A stretch of DNA of 61,550 nucleotides from Parietichytrium sp. I65-24A. Lineage: Eukaryota; Sar; Bigyra; Thraustochytrida; Thraustochytriidae. Position numbers and translations under genes: made by a program. The notes below the pieces were generated by a model. It was not told the DNA's origin. It ran no database searches and saw only the letters and a program-made list of their open reading frames with translations. Shown piece after piece: positions 60,991 through 61,550 of the stretch (positions are counted from its first letter, which is position 1; every line of letters starts with the position of its first letter). The stretch covers positions 1-61,550 of the forward strand of contig BLSF01000114.1 of assembly GCA_012862575.1 (NCBI GenBank). The letters are read 5' to 3'.

Positions 60991-61264
60991 ATGGGAGGCA
61001 ACTCGAGGTCGTGCCAGGACGCTGCGGACACCCTCAAGCGGTGTCTGAAAGAAAGCGAGTGCGTCAAGAGTGGCAAATCTATGCAAGAGTGCGTGCGGGA
61101 GGTGGAGGAGTGCCAAGTAAGTTGTTTCGTGTGAGGCCCTGAGTTCCATCGGCGCGGTGAAGGGTGGCTAACAGGGCGTGCAGCTGTACAAGAACGCATA
61201 TGTCATTTGCAAAAGGGGGCAACTAGACATGCGAAGTAGAATCCAGGGCCTCAAAGGCACTTGA
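60991..61264 (+). CDS. COA5: Cytochrome c oxidase assembly factor, COA5/PET191 family, two exons
   Basis: Too short for routine ORF finding. Exon 1 is 60991-61116 (42 codons), intron 61117-61183 (67 nt, GTAAGT...GTGCAG), and exon 2 61184-61264 (26 codons plus TGA); 68 aa. The sequence (MGGNSRSCQDAADTLKRC, LKESECVKSGKSMQEC, VREVEECQ, then LYKNAYVICKRGQLDMRSRI) matches COA5/PET191 and has two CX9C motifs (C-QDAADTLKR-C and C-QLYKNAYVI-C). A nearer AG (CTAACAG) 9 nt upstream would add three residues (Gly-Val-Gln) and break the second CX9C spacing. It is also only two bases after the likely branch point, so the downstream AG is favoured. COA5 is an intermembrane-space protein needed for complex IV assembly, folded by the MIA pathway. 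Confidence 0.9.
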
Positions 61265-61353
61265 GCCAGAACTCCTGGACCTGAAAAAATAGATAGAATG
61301 GAAAGTGGGTCTTCAAAAATTGTTTAGTGCAGTCACGTTTTGCGATTTTCTTC

Positions 61354-61550
61354 TTAGTTTGCGGTGCAAAGAGCTACATCCGAGCATTTGCCACACTCTC
61401 CCTGAACGAATGCCATGCATTCTCGCGAGCGAAAGCACTTTGTTGGGCACTCTTGCTCGCATGTCCATCCGTTGCATGCCTCCGACACGTCCATCTTGGT
61501 ATCGTCGCTTTCCTCCTCCTCCTCCTCAATGTCACTTGAGGAACCGTAAT
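61354..61550 (-). CDS. Cys-rich protein, C-terminal part, runs off the right edge
   Basis: An open frame of 64 codons with stop TAA at 61356-61354 continues to the window edge (5' end missing). It shows an acidic run (SSDIEEEEEESDDTK) followed by a Cys-rich segment (EACNGWTCEQECPTKCFRSR, CMAFVQGECGKCSDVALC) with about nine Cys. The spacing is not a known finger that I can name. It could be an extracellular disulfide-rich domain or a metal-binding domain. The frame is short, so it could be spurious, but the regular Cys spacing argues for coding. Confidence 0.45.
   Translation of the reverse strand, partial: YGSSSDIEEEEEESDDTKMDVSEACNGWTCEQECPTKCFRSRECMAFVQGECGKCSDVALCTAN

Overview
The window is nuclear DNA of a unicellular eukaryote. 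It contains eukaryote-only genes (RMI1, DPM2, MAK16, a COA5/PET191-type twin-CX9C protein, an F-box/LRR protein, a Trp-rich Sfi1-like protein and a seven-IQ-motif protein). It also has short GT-AG introns, with six supported (65-169 nt) in only five of about 24 genes. Intergenic stretches of 0.3-3 kb are rich in simple repeats. Low intron density, compact single-exon genes and Ser/Thr/Pro 'SAPT'-type secreted repeats fit a porphyridiophycean red alga or another intron-poor alga. I cannot fix the taxon from sequence alone.

Left part (1-8.8 kb): a secreted-start seven-TM protein converges on a large fusion of a tryptophan 2,3-dioxygenase-like heme domain and a class-V PLP (kynureninase/EgtE-like) domain. 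A 3 kb gene-poor stretch with a 42-bp minisatellite follows. The centre of interest (8.8-19.6 kb) is a pair of NLR-like STAND genes. The right one (14028-19589) is an intact 1,853-residue protein: N-terminal region, aminoglycoside-phosphotransferase-like kinase (TCAD9-like), NACHT NTPase and ankyrin repeats. The left one has a nearly identical first 304 codons, then a single ambiguous base exactly where the kinase and NACHT core should be, then a diverged NACHT-tail and ankyrin half.

Middle part (20-41 kb): a possible winged-helix protein, the Sfi1-like protein, RMI1 converging on a DPM2 gene too small for ordinary ORF calling, an F-box/LRR protein, an unrecognised helical protein, MAK16, a HAD phosphatase with a newly inferred 5' exon, a MORC/HSP90-type GHKL ATPase with a presequence-like N-terminus, and a two-exon acyl-CoA dehydrogenase. 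Right part (41-61.5 kb): a disordered charged protein, an MDP1-type HAD phosphatase, a secreted Ser/Tyr/Thr/Pro repeat protein, an IQ-motif protein, a multi-TM protein, two small proteins (one a myristoylation-type C2HC zinc finger), threonyl-tRNA synthetase with two possible starts, an MscS channel, a two-exon COA5-like gene, and the 3' end of a Cys-rich protein running off the right edge.

There are no operons. Neighbouring genes are mostly functionally unrelated and often convergent with short 3' spacings (for example 29 bp between the RMI1 and DPM2 stop codons). I saw no CRISPR array, rRNA or convincing tRNA gene. All homology calls come from motif recognition by eye; no database search was run.
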